Assembly: GCA_030604135.1 (NCBI GenBank)
Contig: JAUVWL010000002.1
Span: 186,001-250,000, forward strand
Length of the DNA: 64,000 nucleotides
Direction of reading: 5' to 3'
From: Burkholderiales bacterium
Lineage (GTDB): Bacteria; Pseudomonadota; Gammaproteobacteria; Burkholderiales; Burkholderiaceae_C
Every line of letters starts with the position of its first letter. The first letter of the stretch is position 1. Shown piece after piece: positions 62,135-64,000 of the stretch. Below the pieces are notes generated by a model. That model was not told where the DNA came from. It made no database searches and saw only the letters and a list, made by a program, of their open reading frames with translations. Both the position numbers and the translations under genes were made by a program.

Positions 62135-62986
62135 TCACTGCCGGGCGGTACGCACGTTGGCCGGAGGCAGCTGCGGATGGCTGCTGCGCCAGGGGTTGAT
62201 GTCCAGACCACCACGCCGGGTGTAGCGGGCGTACACCATCAGCCGCGCTGGCTTGCATCGGTTCATGATGTCCATGTAGATCCGCTCGACACACTGCTCG
62301 TGGAACTCGTGGTGTCGGCGGAAACTGACGATGTACTGCAGCAGCCCGGCCTGGTCGATCTGCGGCCCGCTGTAGCGGATTTGCAGGCTGCCCCAGTCGG
62401 GTTGGCCGGTCACCAGGCAGTTGCTCTTGAGCAGGTGGCTGACCAGGGTTTCTTCCACCGGTTTCTCGCCGAACGCAGCAGTCAGCAGCTCCGGCGCAGG
62501 GCTGTCGTGCGTGCACTCCACGTCCAGCCGGTCCAGGTTCAGGCCTTCGAGCTCCTGCACCGGCTCACAGACGAACAGCTCGGGCAGCAGCAGCCGGACA
62601 CCGGCCGACGAACGCACCTGCCCACCCTGCCAGATCGCGGCGCTGACGTCCCGGCGGATGTGCTCCCGCACCGTATCGGCACTATCGAAGCGGGTGCCAC
62701 TGAAGCTGCCCAGGTAGAGCTTGAACGACTTGCTCTCCACGATGTGGGTGCTTTCGCAGGGCACCGTGATGTGGGCCAGCGCCACCACCGGCTTGCCACG
62801 TGGGTTGAGCCAGCTCAGCTCGAACGCCGTCCACAGGTCGGCGCCCAGGAAGGGCACGCTGCCGGTGATGCCGATCTCGCGGCGCTTGGGTTCGCGTGGC
62901 AGGGGAAAGAGCAGGTCGGGCTGGTACTGGTCCACAAAGGCGGCCGGTTTGCCCAGGGGTGACATCTCGGGAAGGTGGGAGCTCAT
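62135..62986 (-). CDS. queF: NADPH-dependent 7-cyano-7-deazaguanine reductase
   Basis: QueF reduces preQ0 to preQ1 in queuosine synthesis. The 283-residue protein is the long two-domain (E. coli-type) form. The catalytic pair is C190 ([10 protein letters not shown]) and D197 (QPDWGS), the NADPH motif [12 protein letters not shown] is at 84-95, and substrate residues lie in [18 protein letters not shown] 62986 ([13 protein letters not shown]) is chosen over the longer frame. It is convergent with the anti-sigma gene, with 15 bases between. Confidence 0.94.
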   Translation of the reverse strand: MSSHLPEMSPLGKPAAFVDQYQPDLLFPLPREPKRREIGITGSVPFLGADLWTAFELSWLNPRGKPVVALAHITVPCESTHIVESKSFKLYLGSFSGTRFDSADTVREHIRRDVSAAIWQGGQVRSSAGVRLLLPELFVCEPVQELEGLNLDRLDVECTHDSPAPELLTAAFGEKPVEETLVSHLLKSNCLVTGQPDWGSLQIRYSGPQIDQAGLLQYIVSFRRHHEFHEQCVERIYMDIMNRCKPARLMVYARYTRRGGLDINPWRSSHPQLPPANVRTARQ

Positions 62987-63056
62987 TCGGTTGCAGCGGC
63001 CATGAAGCCGCCAGACTGTGTGTGGCGAAGATGTTGGCTTATCGGCAGGTTGACGC

Positions 63057-63908
63057 TCAGTTGAAGACCCCTTCGCGAAGCCATTTGGTGGCCACCCATT
63101 TTTCACCCGCGATCACCGGTGCCCCGCCATGCAGGGTGCGGGTGGCCGGGTGGGGCCGGTCGTAGCTGAAGAACACCGCGTTGCCACGCACCGGTGCCAC
63201 CTCCAGCCCGATGTCCGGGAAGGTGGTGCCACCTCCCTGCTCCGGCTGGTTCAGGTACATGACCACGGTGCCCACACGCTGACCACCCCGCTTGAGAATG
63301 GTCGGCGTGCCCGGCTCGCCCGGGTCGAAGTAGTCGTAGTGCGGCTTGTACTCGGCGCCGGGCCGGTAACGCAGCACCTGCACCCCTTCGCCATGGTCCA
63401 CCGGCCATTGCACCAGGCGGGCGATGCGTGCCTCGACGCGCGAAATCAGCTCGCTTTCGCCCCGCTGGAAGAACATGCCCTGACTGGTCCGGTCGGGGTT
63501 CATCTCCTCCCCGCCTGTTTGCGTCTGCACCGTCAATGAACGCGCCAGCCGTGGCCGCGCCGCTTCGATGAGGCCATCACACTCCTCGTCGCTGAGCAGA
63601 CCACCGAGCACCACCACCCGCGGCGACCCGAGGGTGGCAATCACCTCCACCACCCGGTCGCCGGCGTCGATGCGCGACGGTGAACCGGTGAGGTTCAGGT
63701 CGGGCACCGGCACTCCTGCACCACCAGTTGGTGCGGCCGCCTCCGTCTGCTTCAGGTGCTGCTGCAGGGTGTCTTCCAGCGCCCGAATCGCCACATCGGC
63801 CTGCCAGCCGGACGCCTGCATGGCCGCCAGCACCGACTCGGGGCTGTGCCCGTCGCGGGCCTGCTCGAGAATCCATCGCTTCAATTCCAGGGTGACGATC
63901 TGGGTCAT
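63057..63908 (-). CDS. Prolyl-4-hydroxylase-type 2-oxoglutarate/Fe(II) dioxygenase
   Basis: The 283-residue protein has an N-terminal helical segment (1-60), then a double-stranded beta-helix dioxygenase. The iron ligands are H190 and D192 ([11 protein letters not shown]) and H260 ([10 protein letters not shown]), and K270 ([11 protein letters not shown]) binds 2-oxoglutarate. [10 protein letters not shown] and [13 protein letters not shown] are typical of P4H enzymes. Protein proline is the likely substrate but the target is unknown. It is upstream of queF on the same strand. Confidence 0.9.
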   Translation of the reverse strand: MTQIVTLELKRWILEQARDGHSPESVLAAMQASGWQADVAIRALEDTLQQHLKQTEAAAPTGGAGVPVPDLNLTGSPSRIDAGDRVVEVIATLGSPRVVVLGGLLSDEECDGLIEAARPRLARSLTVQTQTGGEEMNPDRTSQGMFFQRGESELISRVEARIARLVQWPVDHGEGVQVLRYRPGAEYKPHYDYFDPGEPGTPTILKRGGQRVGTVVMYLNQPEQGGGTTFPDIGLEVAPVRGNAVFFSYDRPHPATRTLHGGAPVIAGEKWVATKWLREGVFN

Positions 63909-63926
63909 GGCTGTGCTCCCGGGGTG

Positions 63927-64000
63927 TCAGGCGGGCTTGGCTTCGCGGCGGAACACCAGCCGGTCGGTGTCCGACGCCGCCGGCACGTAGCGGTAGCCCT
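63927..64000 (-). CDS. C-terminal end of an unrecognised gene (cut by window edge)
   Basis: The last 24 codons of a minus-strand gene enter from the right edge and read GYRYVPAASDTDRLVFRREAKPA before a TGA at 63929-63927. The 18-base gap to the dioxygenase gene suggests the two are cotranscribed. Too little is visible to name it. Confidence 0.5.
   Translation of the reverse strand, partial: GYRYVPAASDTDRLVFRREAKPA

Overview
The window is GC-rich (roughly two thirds G+C by eye), densely coded DNA from a free-living betaproteobacterium of the Burkholderiales, most likely a Comamonadaceae member such as Hydrogenophaga or a close relative. The evidence is the style of the housekeeping proteins (IleS, RecJ, ArgH, QueF, DinB), the gene order lolC/lolD - COG4255-like - recJ, the palindromic intergenic element with the core TTCGACAGGCTCAG, and the REP-like CCCGCG-NN-CGCGGG repeats. 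I see no rRNA, tRNA, CRISPR array, prophage or insertion sequence. This is chromosomal backbone with short accessory insertions.

Layout. 1-1.6 kb: PAS sensor (cut by the window edge), single-domain response regulator, HNH nuclease. 1.8-6.5 kb: ribF-ileS-lspA. 6.7-9.5 kb: class V aminotransferase and two paralogous outer-membrane barrels, each followed by a terminator. 9.6-15 kb: quinone oxidoreductase, two EamA transporters, amidase and an atypical SDR. 15-20.4 kb: FNR-like regulator; a minus-strand GspE/PilB ATPase with a spermidine-synthase-like protein; a TatD nuclease overlapping an inosine/uracil-DNA glycosylase; a META lipoprotein. 20.4-25.3 kb: lolD, lolC, then a COG4255-like gene overlapping recJ. 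25.5-28.9 kb: a LytTR/LytS two-component pair beside argH. 29-31.1 kb: HDOD protein and AraC regulator. 31.1-32.8 kb: a PET-hydrolase-like secreted cutinase with a lipase-chaperone-like partner. 33.2-38.6 kb: bacteriohemerythrin behind an FNR box, an ABM-GNAT fusion, a decayed toxin-antitoxin locus inside a partly duplicated acyl-CoA ligase region, and a kinase/P-loop fusion. 38.7-44.4 kb: a general-stress cluster (DUF1328, YqjD/YqjE/YqjK-like, CsbD, two BON proteins) interleaved with a NarL-type two-component system. 44.4-51.5 kb: lldD, a BLUF photoreceptor, an orphan RskA-like domain and a coupled operon for a carotenoid-biosynthesis protein, an MpaB/rubber-oxygenase-family protein and a GGDEF-degenerate membrane sensor. 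51.5-57.1 kb: SIMPL, DUF6639-like, dinB, dienoyl-CoA isomerase, CBS protein, acetylpolyamine amidohydrolase. 57.1-62.1 kb: an envelope redox locus under an ECF sigma/anti-sigma pair, with two divergent copies of one promoter motif. 62.1-64 kb: queF, a prolyl-hydroxylase-type dioxygenase and the end of an unrecognised gene.

The most interesting systems are (i) the PETase-like hydrolase paired with a divergent Lif-type foldase; (ii) the ECF-controlled locus with a DUF3034 outer-membrane protein, exported truncated haemoglobin, cupredoxin, Tat-exported ferritin-like protein and DUF3455 lipoprotein; and (iii) a candidate light/photo-oxidative module in which a BLUF protein with an unrecognised C-terminal domain lies beside an orphan anti-sigma-like protein and carotenoid/oxygenase genes. 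All identifications are by eye from motifs; no database search was run.
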